64,000 nucleotides of DNA from an uncultured Allomuricauda sp. (GTDB lineage Bacteria > Bacteroidota > Bacteroidia > Flavobacteriales > Flavobacteriaceae): the NCBI RefSeq assembly GCF_947499695.1, contig NZ_CANMPQ010000001.1, positions 744,001-808,000 of the forward strand, written 5' to 3'. This document shows positions 9,167-17,949 of the stretch, piece after piece; position 1 is the stretch's first letter; the number at the start of each line of letters is the position of its first letter. The position numbers and the translations under genes are program-made. The notes under the pieces are model-generated. The model was not told the origin of the DNA. It worked only from the letters and a program-made list of their open reading frames with translations, and did not search any database.

Positions 9167-9201
9167 GCCGGCATCAGGTTGTTGAACCCAACCTGAGCGG
9201 C
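9167..9201. terminator. Hairpin between convergent genes, possible bidirectional terminator
   Basis: TCAGGTTG at 9174-9181 pairs perfectly with CAACCTGA at 9189-9196, and GCCG 9167-9170 with CGGC 9198-9201 extends the stem. It lies between two convergent stop codons. No T-run follows, so it may be a processing or attenuating structure and not a classical intrinsic terminator. Confidence 0.45.
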
Positions 9202-9221
9202 CGACTGCATAGCTAAATTAT

Positions 9222-11300
9222 TTAAAGCGCATATGGACCTTCATCTTCACCTACCAAATTATTTATGGACATTAGTCCATCTGTGGTGAAATATAATATA
9301 CGCTGTATGGAATTTCCATTGATATTCATTTTACAAGCTGCTTCCACTGACCCTCTCACTTCGCTTAGATCTTTTTCAGACTCCCAACAATTAAAGTCAC
9401 CAAAACCTATGGTTCCACTGGGTAATGATACTGAGTAAGGGTTGTAATAATTCCTTCTGCTATAGGTAGTGCCATTAGTGTCCAACGGGAAAAAATAGGC
9501 TGAGGTTACCTCACCGTTAATTATCCTGGTAGAAAAATCCTCTGTATAAATACCTACGGGCTGTATATATCTATCGCGTCTTGCAGCAGCCTTTATACCT
9601 TTACCAAATAAAGGAAAAGATACACAATCCACATCTCGTCCTTCAGGGCCGACAAATGAGCCATCAGCAAAGTTACTGTTTACCTCATTTTCACTCGAAA
9701 AACTATCATTCACTACCCATCTCCTATTCGTCCCATCACGTTGTCGGTAAGTACCAATCGGTGTTGTTGGCATGCTCTGGACGCCATTATAATCATACTC
9801 CAAAACTTCAAACTCAGTTCCCTGTTCATTAAAAATGTAGATTTCATCCAAGAACTGTCGTAAAGCGGCACCAACGCTATCAAAAGTTGTAACGCCTAAA
9901 GGGGCACTAGCGTCTTTAATACTGTAAGGGTCAGAGACAGCTCCACTAGATGCATCAAATATCACATATTCAGTTCCAGCGCCATTGAAGATAGCGGTGT
10001 ATTCATTTTGAATTTGTGTGGCCGCACCAATTCCATCCTCAAAAAGATCCACCAAGTTTGAATACAGAACTGGGGGTAAAACACCTTTCAATTGACACTC
10101 CACAACCTCCATTTCAGTAGAAATATTGGTTCCAACTTGTTTAGAAGGGTCCTCTAGAGAGTAGATTTCATAAGATAACGGCAACCCGGTTCTAATATCA
10201 GTACTCGCAGCTAGCATATCGGCCAATTCCGAAATATTTGTTTCTCCCAAACCGGAAAAAGTGTTTTGAGAATCACCTCCGTAGGCAATTACTTTTAGTT
10301 TGAGGTCTTCCATTTTCTCCATACTATCTGTTTCCAAGCTCCCTTCGATTTCTTTGTCAAAACTTTTATATGAAGCGTCAATTTGCGTGTTCATTACTTC
10401 CAAAGAAGAAGTGGATTCAACAAGCATATAAAAGATTCTACCATAGGTTACCTTTTTAATATAGGTAGCAGGATTATCTGGCTGTATATATCGGTCCAAA
10501 TCATCTGGAGTTACACTAGCATCAAAAACATCGTCATAACTGGTCGGGAAATCATAACTGACATCATAGTACGACTGATAGAGTTTTATCAAAACCCGAT
10601 TATAGGTTTTATCTTGACTAAACGATAATTTACCCTCGGCCTTTACTCCATATCCTTCAAATGAGAGGCCCATTTGCAACGCAACTTGTTTTTCGGAGAA
10701 AACGTTCTCGTAGTCCAAATCAAAATTGGCGGGCACTACACCAGTGCTTCCTGCAATAATATCGTTCATCGCTTGACGAACTTGCGACTCACTCATTTCC
10801 GTAAGATCTTGCGATGCTTCTGGGTTCCCGTCATTTAGATTATACGAGATACTACCTCCGGCTCTTTTAATCGGGATGCCTTGTGGCTTTACATTGTTTA
10901 TAGTTTTTCCCTGCAATAATGCTCCAGGAAATATTTCACTGGCAACACCGCCCAATGTTTGAAATTCTCCGGCACCATCCGTCACACTCACTGTTCTTGA
11001 TTTACAGATAAATCGTAGCGTCTCAGCATCCGAACCACTACCAGAGGTATAATCATCGGGGTATTCGTCACCCTCTGCCAAAGTTTCGTCTGTTCTTGAC
11101 TGTGGTACCTCTTCAAATTCACCACCTTGTTCAATCACTCCCCTAAATGTGGTTGGTGTTGGCCCATCATCATCTTGGGAAATGGGGTCATCGTCAGTTG
11201 GAATCTCCGGGGAATCGCTATCGCTGCTGCAAGAAAAGAGTAACAGTACAAATATTGTTAGCAACGGTAGCAATTTTAAATGAGATTGATTTGTTTTCAT
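9222..11300 (-). CDS. Thiol-activated cytolysin-family (CDC-like) lipoprotein with C-terminal hemopexin-like repeats
   Basis: A 692-aa surface or periplasmic lipoprotein (signal ends LLFSC, Cys 24, then an acidic linker to about residue 95). Residues about 100-400 match the pore-forming core of cholesterol-dependent cytolysins: IFPGALLQG near 123 (CDCs have YPGAL), GYGVKAEGKLSFSQDK, LIKLYQSYYDVSYD, KKVTYGRIFYMLVESTSS (perfringolysin has VAYGRTIYVKLETTSS) and VIAYGGDS. The Trp-rich undecapeptide and domain 4 are absent. Instead, four similar units starting G-[IV]-x-A-A or S-V-x-A-A and containing IFN..GTEY-type strands (about 420, 475, 566, 649) suggest a four-bladed hemopexin-like propeller as an alternative binding domain. 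The start at 11300 is preferred over 11327 because the promoter -7 element at 11330-11337 puts the transcription start near 11323. The target membrane is unknown. Confidence 0.85.
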   Translation of the reverse strand: MKTNQSHLKLLPLLTIFVLLLFSCSSDSDSPEIPTDDDPISQDDDGPTPTTFRGVIEQGGEFEEVPQSRTDETLAEGDEYPDDYTSGSGSDAETLRFICKSRTVSVTDGAGEFQTLGGVASEIFPGALLQGKTINNVKPQGIPIKRAGGSISYNLNDGNPEASQDLTEMSESQVRQAMNDIIAGSTGVVPANFDLDYENVFSEKQVALQMGLSFEGYGVKAEGKLSFSQDKTYNRVLIKLYQSYYDVSYDFPTSYDDVFDASVTPDDLDRYIQPDNPATYIKKVTYGRIFYMLVESTSSLEVMNTQIDASYKSFDKEIEGSLETDSMEKMEDLKLKVIAYGGDSQNTFSGLGETNISELADMLAASTDIRTGLPLSYEIYSLEDPSKQVGTNISTEMEVVECQLKGVLPPVLYSNLVDLFEDGIGAATQIQNEYTAIFNGAGTEYVIFDASSGAVSDPYSIKDASAPLGVTTFDSVGAALRQFLDEIYIFNEQGTEFEVLEYDYNGVQSMPTTPIGTYRQRDGTNRRWVVNDSFSSENEVNSNFADGSFVGPEGRDVDCVSFPLFGKGIKAAARRDRYIQPVGIYTEDFSTRIINGEVTSAYFFPLDTNGTTYSRRNYYNPYSVSLPSGTIGFGDFNCWESEKDLSEVRGSVEAACKMNINGNSIQRILYFTTDGLMSINNLVGEDEGPYAL

Positions 11301-11329
11301 AATTATTTGGTTTTTAGGATTCAACACCC

Positions 11330-11337
11330 CAAACCTA
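11330..11337 (-). promoter_or_regulatory. -7 promoter element of the cytolysin-like gene
   Basis: On the minus strand the sequence reads TAGGTTTG, an exact TAnnTTTG match. It places the transcription start near 11323, inside the longer reading frame that begins at 11327 and 23 bases before the ATG at 11300. The best upstream TTG is 15 bp away, shorter than usual, which fits a promoter that needs an activator. Confidence 0.55.
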
Positions 11338-11369
11338 GATTAGAAAACACCCCAACCCTAATTTTGAGC

Positions 11370-11388
11370 ATGGACAAAGTATGGACAA
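11370..11388. repeat. Paired direct repeat ATGGAC-N5-ATGGACAAGT, copy 1 (operator-like)
   Basis: ATGGACAA occurs at 11370-11377 and again at 11381-11388, one helical turn (11 bp) apart. A further partial ATGGAT follows at 11394. The pair lies about 47-65 bp upstream of the predicted start of the minus-strand cytolysin transcript, a position typical of activators. The same paired arrangement recurs at 11515-11533. Confidence 0.6.
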
Positions 11389-11415
11389 GTAGTATGGATT
11401 TAATTCAAAACCACC

Positions 11416-11446
11416 ATGGACAATAGTTTTTCACTTGATTGTCCAA
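11416..11446. repeat. Inverted ATGGACAA / TTGTCCAA element
   Basis: A single ATGGACAA at 11416-11423 faces TTGTCCAA at 11439-11446, giving an inverted arrangement of the repeat unit in the middle of the 308-bp divergent spacer. This spacer (11301-11608) has no gene; its content is the repeat units plus the two promoters. Confidence 0.5.
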
Positions 11447-11514
11447 ATTTTTCAAAAGGCCAATAAAAACAGTGCTTTATAAGGTTTTTTAAGGTAGCTT
11501 TTTACCGGAAACGC

Positions 11515-11533
11515 ATGGACTTTTCATGGACAA
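11515..11533. repeat. Paired direct repeat ATGGAC-N5-ATGGACAAGT, copy 2 (operator-like)
   Basis: ATGGAC at 11515-11520 and ATGGACAA at 11526-11533 repeat with the same 11-bp phase and the same downstream AAGT as copy 1. The pair lies about 75 bp upstream of the start codon of the divergent TPR regulator. A weak -7 (TATCTTGG, 11583-11590) lies between the pair and the gene. Confidence 0.6.
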
Positions 11534-11608
11534 GTGTTTTTTGAACTCTAGAATACCTGTTTCTAGGAAAGGATATTATCGATATCTTGGTAAACCAATC
11601 AACCTCTC

Positions 11609-13492
11609 ATGAAAACTCTGAATATTTTTTTTCTTCTTATTTTTTCTATTGTGTGTCAGTTATTGTTTTCACAAGACCAACGCGAAATAGATAGTCTTAA
11701 GACTTTGTTACAACAAGAACTTGATTCGGAAAAAAGAATTAAACTTTTGGAAGAATTGCACTCAAGCCTAATTTACAGAGCACCTAAACAAGCTCTTAAT
11801 TTTGCTAAAGATGGTCTAAAATTGTCTTTGGAAACAGCAGACAGAAATGCGCAACTAAAAGCTTATTATAATATCGGTGTCGGCTTTATGACCTTGGGCA
11901 ATATAGATTCGGCAAAATATTATCACCTAAAAGGAGAAGCTCTTGCAAGAGCACTAGAGCAAAAATTACAACTTGCATATTCAATTTCTGCAATTGCAAA
12001 TATTAAGGCGTTAGAAGGCGATTTTGATGAATCCATTGCAACATATGAAAAAGCCAACGAAATATTTAAAGAGAAAGACTCCTTATTTGATTTGGGAATA
12101 GGAATTGGCAATGTTGCTAGCATATATATGGCGAAAGGCAGCAACAAGATTGCACAAGCGAAATCAATGGAAGCATTAAAAGTTCTTGATAACTTTCAAC
12201 GTGACCCATATAGAAAGGCAGATATATTAAGAAGAATTGGCCATATACAATATAACATAAAAGACTTTCGGGAATCAATTAAATACTTTAATCAAGCCCT
12301 TAAGGTCTACTTAGAAACGGATGACAATGTTTATGCCTCCGAAACATATGTTGATATTGGCACCTCACTCGCTGAAATGGGAGAGTACAAAGTCGCCATT
12401 TCACAATTCGAAAAGTGTATTGCCCTAACAGAAAAATATGATTTAAAGGGTACGCAAGCTATTGCTTACACCAATTTGGGGAACGCTCTTAGGAAGATTA
12501 AGGACTATAATACGTCATTCATTTATCTAAAGAAAAGTTTAGATTACCAACTTGAACATGGGTTTGTAAATAATAAAATTGAAGTTTTGAAGAGTATGAG
12601 CGAATTGTACTTTGATCAAAACCAGACATCTAAAAGCATTGAATACATCAACAAAGCTATCATAATTGCGGATTCTGTTAAATCCATTGATTATCTCATG
12701 AACACTTACCTTTTGAGATCTCAGATTTTCGAAAAACAAGAGAGAAATATGCTTGCACTCTCAGATCGCAAAAAACATGAAGTTTTCAAAGACAGTATTT
12801 TTAATATCAAAAAGGTTCAGCAAATTGATGAACTAACTACTATCTATGAAACCGAAAAAAAAGAAGCGGCAATAGCTCTCCAAGAGGAAGAAATCAACAC
12901 ACTAAACGAAAAAGCTAAGGTGGATAAACTCACCAAAGGATTGTATGCCGGAGGTATGGCCTCTGCCCTAGCCCTTTCAGGGCTTTTGGTATTTGGTTTT
13001 AGACAACGTATCAAAAAGAACAAAATAGCGCGCGAAAAACAAGAGGAAATCTATAAACAAGAAATTGAGCACAAGAAAAAGGAATTGACTAGTCAAACCT
13101 TGCACCTGGTTCAGAAAAACACCTTTATCCAAGAACTCAAGGAAAATCTAGAAAACCTTAAAAGCTCACCGGAAAAATTCAAAGTGGAGTTTCGCCGCAT
13201 CGTAATGCTACTGAAAAAGCAGAATGCCTCGGATAAAGATTGGGAAGTTTTCAAATCCTATTTCTCTGAGGTACATAATGACTTTGACCAAAAGCTCAAG
13301 ACCCTCTACCCCGATATCTCAGAAAAGGAAATCCGGTTGGCTGCATTTTTACGGATGAATTTGACCACCAAAGAAATTGCAGCTACGCTGAACGTATTGC
13401 CTGATAGTATTCTCAAATCCAAATACCGTCTCAAAAAGAAATTGGAGCTGGAAAAGGAAACCGATTTGACCAGTTTTTTGAACACCTTATAG
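11609..13492 (+). CDS. Membrane-anchored TPR protein with C-terminal LuxR-type HTH (one-component regulator)
   Basis: A 627-aa protein. It has a signal peptide (residues 1-21, ending LFSQ), a series of tetratricopeptide repeats in the periplasm (about 60-390; for example YYNIGVGFMTLGNIDSAKYY), one transmembrane helix (about 445-463), a Lys/Glu-rich coiled coil (about 465-520) and a cytoplasmic LuxR-like helix-turn-helix (about 570-612; EKEIRLAAFLRMNLTTKEIA, then a SILKSKYRLKKKL helix). This architecture is common in Bacteroidota, where a periplasmic TPR sensor is joined directly to a transcription factor. It is divergent from the cytolysin-like gene across a spacer with paired repeats, so it is the best candidate for that gene's regulator (inference). 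Confidence 0.85.
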   Translation: MKTLNIFFLLIFSIVCQLLFSQDQREIDSLKTLLQQELDSEKRIKLLEELHSSLIYRAPKQALNFAKDGLKLSLETADRNAQLKAYYNIGVGFMTLGNIDSAKYYHLKGEALARALEQKLQLAYSISAIANIKALEGDFDESIATYEKANEIFKEKDSLFDLGIGIGNVASIYMAKGSNKIAQAKSMEALKVLDNFQRDPYRKADILRRIGHIQYNIKDFRESIKYFNQALKVYLETDDNVYASETYVDIGTSLAEMGEYKVAISQFEKCIALTEKYDLKGTQAIAYTNLGNALRKIKDYNTSFIYLKKSLDYQLEHGFVNNKIEVLKSMSELYFDQNQTSKSIEYINKAIIIADSVKSIDYLMNTYLLRSQIFEKQERNMLALSDRKKHEVFKDSIFNIKKVQQIDELTTIYETEKKEAAIALQEEEINTLNEKAKVDKLTKGLYAGGMASALALSGLLVFGFRQRIKKNKIAREKQEEIYKQEIEHKKKELTSQTLHLVQKNTFIQELKENLENLKSSPEKFKVEFRRIVMLLKKQNASDKDWEVFKSYFSEVHNDFDQKLKTLYPDISEKEIRLAAFLRMNLTTKEIAATLNVLPDSILKSKYRLKKKLELEKETDLTSFLNTL

Positions 13493-13544
13493 GTCTCCAC
13501 TTCTATTTAAGGGTTTCAGAATAATCATTGAGCGGCGGCGGCCC

Positions 13545-13620
13545 TTGATTTTGAAGGAAAATTAGACGAAATTCGTTATCAGCTGACATAACTCATAAAA
13601 CGGGACAAAATAGTTTTCGT
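13545..13620. repeat. Upstream repeat element, copy A (before AraC gene)
   Basis: A region about 60-75 bp long resembles 17950-18029. Shared parts are TTGA-N4-TGAAGGAAAATT, GAA-N-TTCGT-N-ATC and ATAA-N-TCA followed by TAAAACG. In both copies the leading TTGA begins exactly 95 bp before the next start codon, and a -7-like TAGTTnTn lies near the gene. It looks like a shared promoter or regulatory segment. Confidence 0.4.
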
Positions 13621-13639
13621 TATCTGTATGATCTAGTAA

Positions 13640-14443
13640 ATGAAAATTTTAACCAAGGGAAAATATTACGGAAGTCCAAATTCAGAAGTGTCCTTTAATG
13701 GAGTTTTGTTGTCGCAGTATACCTACACTGGAGACAAAACGGACTGGCATTACCATGAAAACCCATATTTTATGTATGTGTTACAGGGGAACATGAAGGA
13801 TAGCAATGCCAGAGTACAAACGCTCTGCCCTTCTGGTAGTTTAATGTTCAACAATTGGCAAGAACCCCATTATGGTTCCAAACATTCTGACAACGCTAGT
13901 GGGTTCCATCTGGAATTTGAGGTAGACTGGCTCAAAAAAAACGGAATCCCATTACACTTATTAGAGGGTAGCCAACTTATTGAAAATCCGCAACTACACG
14001 TTCTATTTGCTAAGTTATATCGCGAATTCTTACTTTCAGATGATTATAGTGAAGTGTCTGTTGAGGTTTTATTGCTACAAATCTGCGAGACTTTGAGCAA
14101 CCAAAAAGAAATAAACACCCTAAACAATCCCATATGGGTAGATGGCTTAAAAGAATTACTGCATTATGACACTTCCTCGCTCAGTCTTGATTATTTATCT
14201 TCTGAGCTAAATATCCATCCGGCACATATCTCCAGAGCGGCTTCCAAATACCTATCCATGAGTCTAGGAGAATATATAAGACAGCAGAAAATCAAAAAAG
14301 CTATCCCGCTTTTGTTGGATCCTTCCAATTCATTGACTGCAATTACCTATCAACTTGGTTTTTCAGACCAAAGTCATTTCACTCGAACCTTTAAGACCTA
14401 TTTGAACAGAACCCCGGGTGAATTCAGAAGGCAGGTTGTTTAA
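13640..14443 (+). CDS. AraC-family transcriptional regulator
   Basis: A 267-aa cytoplasmic regulator. The N-terminal part (about 1-110) is a cupin-like sensing domain with WHYHENPYFMYVLQG and a later EPHYGS. The C-terminal part (about 165-265) carries two helix-turn-helix units; the second contains the family signature (GFSDQSHFTRTFKTYLNRTP, then GEFRR). It reads in the same direction as the serine hydrolase that starts 80 bp downstream, so that gene is a possible target or operon partner. Inducer unknown. Confidence 0.93.
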   Translation: MKILTKGKYYGSPNSEVSFNGVLLSQYTYTGDKTDWHYHENPYFMYVLQGNMKDSNARVQTLCPSGSLMFNNWQEPHYGSKHSDNASGFHLEFEVDWLKKNGIPLHLLEGSQLIENPQLHVLFAKLYREFLLSDDYSEVSVEVLLLQICETLSNQKEINTLNNPIWVDGLKELLHYDTSSLSLDYLSSELNIHPAHISRAASKYLSMSLGEYIRQQKIKKAIPLLLDPSNSLTAITYQLGFSDQSHFTRTFKTYLNRTPGEFRRQVV

Positions 14444-14522
14444 TTTAAATGGCTACAATGTTAATTTCATTCTATTTTATGCGAAAAATAAGGTGGTTCT
14501 TTGTTTTATAAAATCATCAATC

Positions 14523-15596
14523 ATGTATAAAATCTGTATTTCGTTAGTTTTCTGTTTGACCTTGGGTCAAACTGCAATTTCACAGTTAGACTTTTCAAGG
14601 GCAGAGGACTCTCCCCACGCCCTCCTTTCTGAAATGGACAGTACGATACAGACTGGTAAATACGAACAGATTACAAGCGTTTTGGTGGCTAAAAACGGCA
14701 TTGTTCTTTTTGAGAACTATTATAATGGTGCTGATAAGACCACGAAACACAATACACGATCCGTCACCAAGACTATGGCTACCTTATTAACGGGAATTGC
14801 CATAAAAGAAGGTCACATCCAATCTGAAAAAGACAAAATTTTCACCTATTTGGAGCATAAGAAACCTGTGAAGCATCCGGATCCTAGAAAAATGGAAATA
14901 ACATTAGAAGATCTCCTTACCATGAGTTCGGCCTTGGAATGTAATGATTTCAACAGTTTTTCCAGAGGAAACGAAGAACGCATGTATCCCATTGAAGATT
15001 GGACCGGTTTTTATCTTGACCTTCCAATGAGGGCCTACCCCTTTGAGCCCCAACCGAAGGACCAACCCTACGGAAGGGCATTTAGCTATTGCTCCGCTGG
15101 AGCTGCGACTATGGCAGAAGTTGTACAAACTGCGGTAGGAATGCCGTTGGACAACTTTGCCACACAACATCTTTTTGGGCCTTTGGGCATTCAGGATTAT
15201 ACCCTTCATTACAACCCTGAAGGTGTTCTGAATACCGCGGGTGGCAGTGAATATCGAAGTAGAGATTTCCTTAAACTTATTCAATTATGTCTCAACAATG
15301 GTGAGTGGAAAGGTCACCAAATAATTCCAGCTGACTGGTTAAAAAAGGCCACTACTCCCAAGGCTCGCGTTCGTAATGGCGTAGATTATGGCTATTTATT
15401 GTGGCTGCAGCGTTTTGGAACGGAAAAACTATATTCCTCATACGCCATGTCGGGTAATGGCGGGCAAAAAGTACTGGCACTACCTGACCTAAATACCGTT
15501 GTGGTAATAACCACCACGAATTACGGAAACCGCAATGCCCACAACTACACCAATGCCATTATGAATGACTTCATTGTGCCGGCCATGGAAAATTAA
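14523..15596 (+). CDS. Secreted serine hydrolase of the beta-lactamase/class C family
   Basis: A 357-aa protein when started at ATG 14523, which gives a normal signal peptide (MYKICISLVFCLTLGQTAIS). The frame stays open further upstream to 14418 inside the AraC gene, but that extension is unlikely. The nucleophile motif SVTK is at residues 80-83. The second motif, normally YxN, reads YCS (in FSYCSAGAATMAE), a change seen in some esterase-like members. A glycine-rich third motif is in SGNGGQKVLALPDL. It is likely a periplasmic or surface esterase, amidase or DD-peptidase-like hydrolase and not a true beta-lactamase. Confidence 0.88.
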   Translation: MYKICISLVFCLTLGQTAISQLDFSRAEDSPHALLSEMDSTIQTGKYEQITSVLVAKNGIVLFENYYNGADKTTKHNTRSVTKTMATLLTGIAIKEGHIQSEKDKIFTYLEHKKPVKHPDPRKMEITLEDLLTMSSALECNDFNSFSRGNEERMYPIEDWTGFYLDLPMRAYPFEPQPKDQPYGRAFSYCSAGAATMAEVVQTAVGMPLDNFATQHLFGPLGIQDYTLHYNPEGVLNTAGGSEYRSRDFLKLIQLCLNNGEWKGHQIIPADWLKKATTPKARVRNGVDYGYLLWLQRFGTEKLYSSYAMSGNGGQKVLALPDLNTVVVITTTNYGNRNAHNYTNAIMNDFIVPAMEN

Positions 15597-15822
15597 GCAA
15601 CCCTGCTCTCCAAAAACTCACCAACTGCGGGCAGATGCGTTTTATTCGTATACCACCCCAAATAAGACGGTCACCTTTTAAGTGTTATTACATACCCATT
15701 TAAAATTGTTTTGGTAACTTATTGCCAATCAATTATTTGATGTAAATCACTAAAACACAAAAAATCCACTCTCGATTGTCACAGTGCTATAAAGTTTCAG
15801 TCCTTATGAAAACAACCTAACC

Positions 15823-17073
15823 ATGAAACAGCTCCTCTTAAGTCTTTTTTTGGTGACTCAGCTTATGACTTGCCAACAAAATGTGGCAAAACAGAATCCG
15901 AATAGTCTACAAATACAGTTTACGAATGGGCTGTGGTTTAACGGCAACACTTTTGTAGAAAGAACCGTCTGGGTAAAAAATGGCATCTTAAGTTTTACCG
16001 GGACTTACATCCAAAACGACACCATAATCAATCTCGCTGGCAAATATGTTATTCCACCCTTTGCGGAGGCGCATAATCACAATCTGGAAAGTGCTTATGG
16101 GTTGGAAAAAAGGATTAATGCTTACCTGGACAATGGCGTGTTTTACGTAAAACACCTATCCTCCATTAAAAAACGGATTGGTCCCTTAATGCATCAATAC
16201 AACAATCCGAATGGGCTTGAGGTCAGTTTGGCCCATGCCCCTTTTACGGGAACCGGTGGTCACCCCATAGCGCTTCGGAAACGGTATTTGGATGCTGGGT
16301 ATTTTGATGGCCTTTTCAATTCCTTGGAAGAAGTTGAATCGCATGGATATTATATCATGGACAATGAAGATGACCTCAACCGCAAATGGGAGCAGGTGTT
16401 GTCATTTCAACCTGATTTCATTAAAATCAATCTCCTCTATTCCGAAGAATACCAAAAACGGAAAAACGATACGACCTATTTTGGTAGAAAAGGCTTGGAC
16501 CCAAATTTGGTGCCTGCTATTGTCTCAAAAGCACATCAGCATAAATTAAGGGTCAGTGCGCATGTGGAAACCACCCATGATTTTCATATAGCAGTAACCG
16601 CTGGAGTGGACGAAATTGCGCATCTCCCGGAAATCCGACATGGCAAAGCCATTTCCGTTGCGGATGCGAAAATAGCTGCTCAAAAAGGTATCGTGGTCGT
16701 TACCACAACCTCCTTGATTACCAAAAACAAGAAATGGCCCAATTACCAAGAATTGGTGGACAACATCGGTGCAAATCTCAAATTATTAAAGGATGCCGGC
16801 GTTACCATTGCCTTGGGCTCCGACATGTACAACGATAATTCGGTTGGGGAATTCAAACTATTGCATTCCTTGGAGGTATTCAGCAATCTGGAATTGCTTA
16901 AAATGTGGTGCGAGAATTCGGCTGTCACTACCCTTCCACATCGTAAGGTCGGCTATCTTAAAGAAGGTTTTGAAGCTAGCTTCTTGGTGCTGGACAAAAA
17001 CCCTTTAGAAGATATGTTAGACATCAACAAGTCCATTCAACTAAAAATTAAACAGGGAACCATCCTCGAATGA
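15823..17073 (+). CDS. Amidohydrolase-family lipoprotein
   Basis: A 416-aa metal-dependent hydrolase with a lipoprotein signal (LMTC, Cys 18). The fold opens with the beta-sandwich (NGLWFNGNTFVERTVWVKNG), then PPFAEAHNHN with the HxH metal pair at H84 and H86. Later metal positions are in KLRVSAHVETTHDF and GVDEIAHLPEIRHG, and the catalytic aspartate is in ALGSDMYND. It ends with the second half of the sandwich (GYLKEGFEASFLVLDKNPLE). Relatives include imidazolonepropionase-like and prolidase-like enzymes; the substrate is not assignable. The 226-bp gap before it holds no gene or clear signal. Confidence 0.88.
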   Translation: MKQLLLSLFLVTQLMTCQQNVAKQNPNSLQIQFTNGLWFNGNTFVERTVWVKNGILSFTGTYIQNDTIINLAGKYVIPPFAEAHNHNLESAYGLEKRINAYLDNGVFYVKHLSSIKKRIGPLMHQYNNPNGLEVSLAHAPFTGTGGHPIALRKRYLDAGYFDGLFNSLEEVESHGYYIMDNEDDLNRKWEQVLSFQPDFIKINLLYSEEYQKRKNDTTYFGRKGLDPNLVPAIVSKAHQHKLRVSAHVETTHDFHIAVTAGVDEIAHLPEIRHGKAISVADAKIAAQKGIVVVTTTSLITKNKKWPNYQELVDNIGANLKLLKDAGVTIALGSDMYNDNSVGEFKLLHSLEVFSNLELLKMWCENSAVTTLPHRKVGYLKEGFEASFLVLDKNPLEDMLDINKSIQLKIKQGTILE

Positions 17074-17192
17074 TAAAATAAGCGAAAATACTCTTGACAC
17101 ACCTTTGTCATCACGGTTCTAATTTCGCGCAATTACCAACTAAAAACTGAGAATTGTGCTTATGGTATGGATTTTGAATCCATCCGTGTATT

Positions 17193-17810
17193 ATGCGTAT
17201 AATTCTACATAGAATACTTCTTTTGTCGACTTTTTTGTTTTGCCTACATACCACATCCGCGCAAAACAAATCATATAAGAAAGGTTATATTATTCAACAC
17301 AACGGCGACACCCTAATAGGTTTTGTGAAAGATAGGTCTCCAGAACCTTTTGTGTCCTTTTATAAAAAAATCCGATTTAAGCAACGTTCCTCTTCATGGG
17401 TTAAAAAATATGATGCAGATGATATTTTGGGATATGGTTATGGAGCAGCTAATTTTCTATCCGTTCCCTTTAGGGAACAGCGAGACATGTGGGTTGCCAG
17501 ATATTATACAGATTTCGGAGCGCCCAGAGAATTCTTGAAAGTGATAGCGCAGTCTGAAAATCTGGTCTATTACGAGCAGCTGTTTATAGATGACGACAAT
17601 TCTTATCTGGATTCGATTCCCTTTTTCCACAAGCCCTCTTCCAACCAAATGGTACGAGTTACCCAAGGGATTTTGGGATTTAAAAAGAAACGTCTTATGG
17701 AATATTTCTCCGATTGCCCGGGAATCATCCCATTCTTAAACACTAAAAATCCAAGGAATTCAGGAATTTTAGATCTTTATGAATTTTATTTAGCGAACTG
17801 CGCCGAGTAG
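17193..17810 (+). CDS. Secreted protein of unknown function (Bacteroidota-specific)
   Basis: A 205-aa exported protein with a signal peptide ending TTSAQ (about residue 24). The mature part begins with GYIIQHNGDTLIGFVKD, a short beta-rich segment common at the N-terminus of many uncharacterised Bacteroidota exported proteins. The remainder (for example KKYDADDILGYGYG and FSDCPGIIPFL) is not recognised. No membrane-spanning segments follow the signal. It stands alone, with 120 bp upstream and 234 bp downstream of non-coding DNA. Confidence 0.7.
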   Translation: MRIILHRILLLSTFLFCLHTTSAQNKSYKKGYIIQHNGDTLIGFVKDRSPEPFVSFYKKIRFKQRSSSWVKKYDADDILGYGYGAANFLSVPFREQRDMWVARYYTDFGAPREFLKVIAQSENLVYYEQLFIDDDNSYLDSIPFFHKPSSNQMVRVTQGILGFKKKRLMEYFSDCPGIIPFLNTKNPRNSGILDLYEFYLANCAE

Positions 17811-17949
17811 GCCATTTTAAAATTCGAAACTACAAGCTTAGACCTTTGTGAAAAAGCGGGCGTCCTCCCCTTTTTTCTTCATGACCTATAAAGCAAGCTT
17901 CCAGCACAATACATGTTGATAACTTCTTACAATCCAAAGGTTGCACCAC

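Noticed and set aside
11301..11327. N-terminal extension of the cytolysin-like protein from ATG 11327
   Set aside because: The extra nine residues would precede the signal peptide, and the -7 element at 11330-11337 predicts transcription starting inside this stretch.
13531..13542. GGCGGCGGC microrepeat
   Set aside because: Too short and isolated to be meaningful; it is outside any gene and unlike the surrounding composition only over a dozen bases.
14418..14522. Upstream extension of the serine hydrolase overlapping the AraC gene
   Set aside because: Starting at 14523 gives a normal signal peptide; the extension would bury it 35 residues inside the protein.
15597..15822. Possible small gene or RNA in the 226-bp gap before the amidohydrolase
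   Set aside because: No convincing reading frame, hairpin or promoter element was found.
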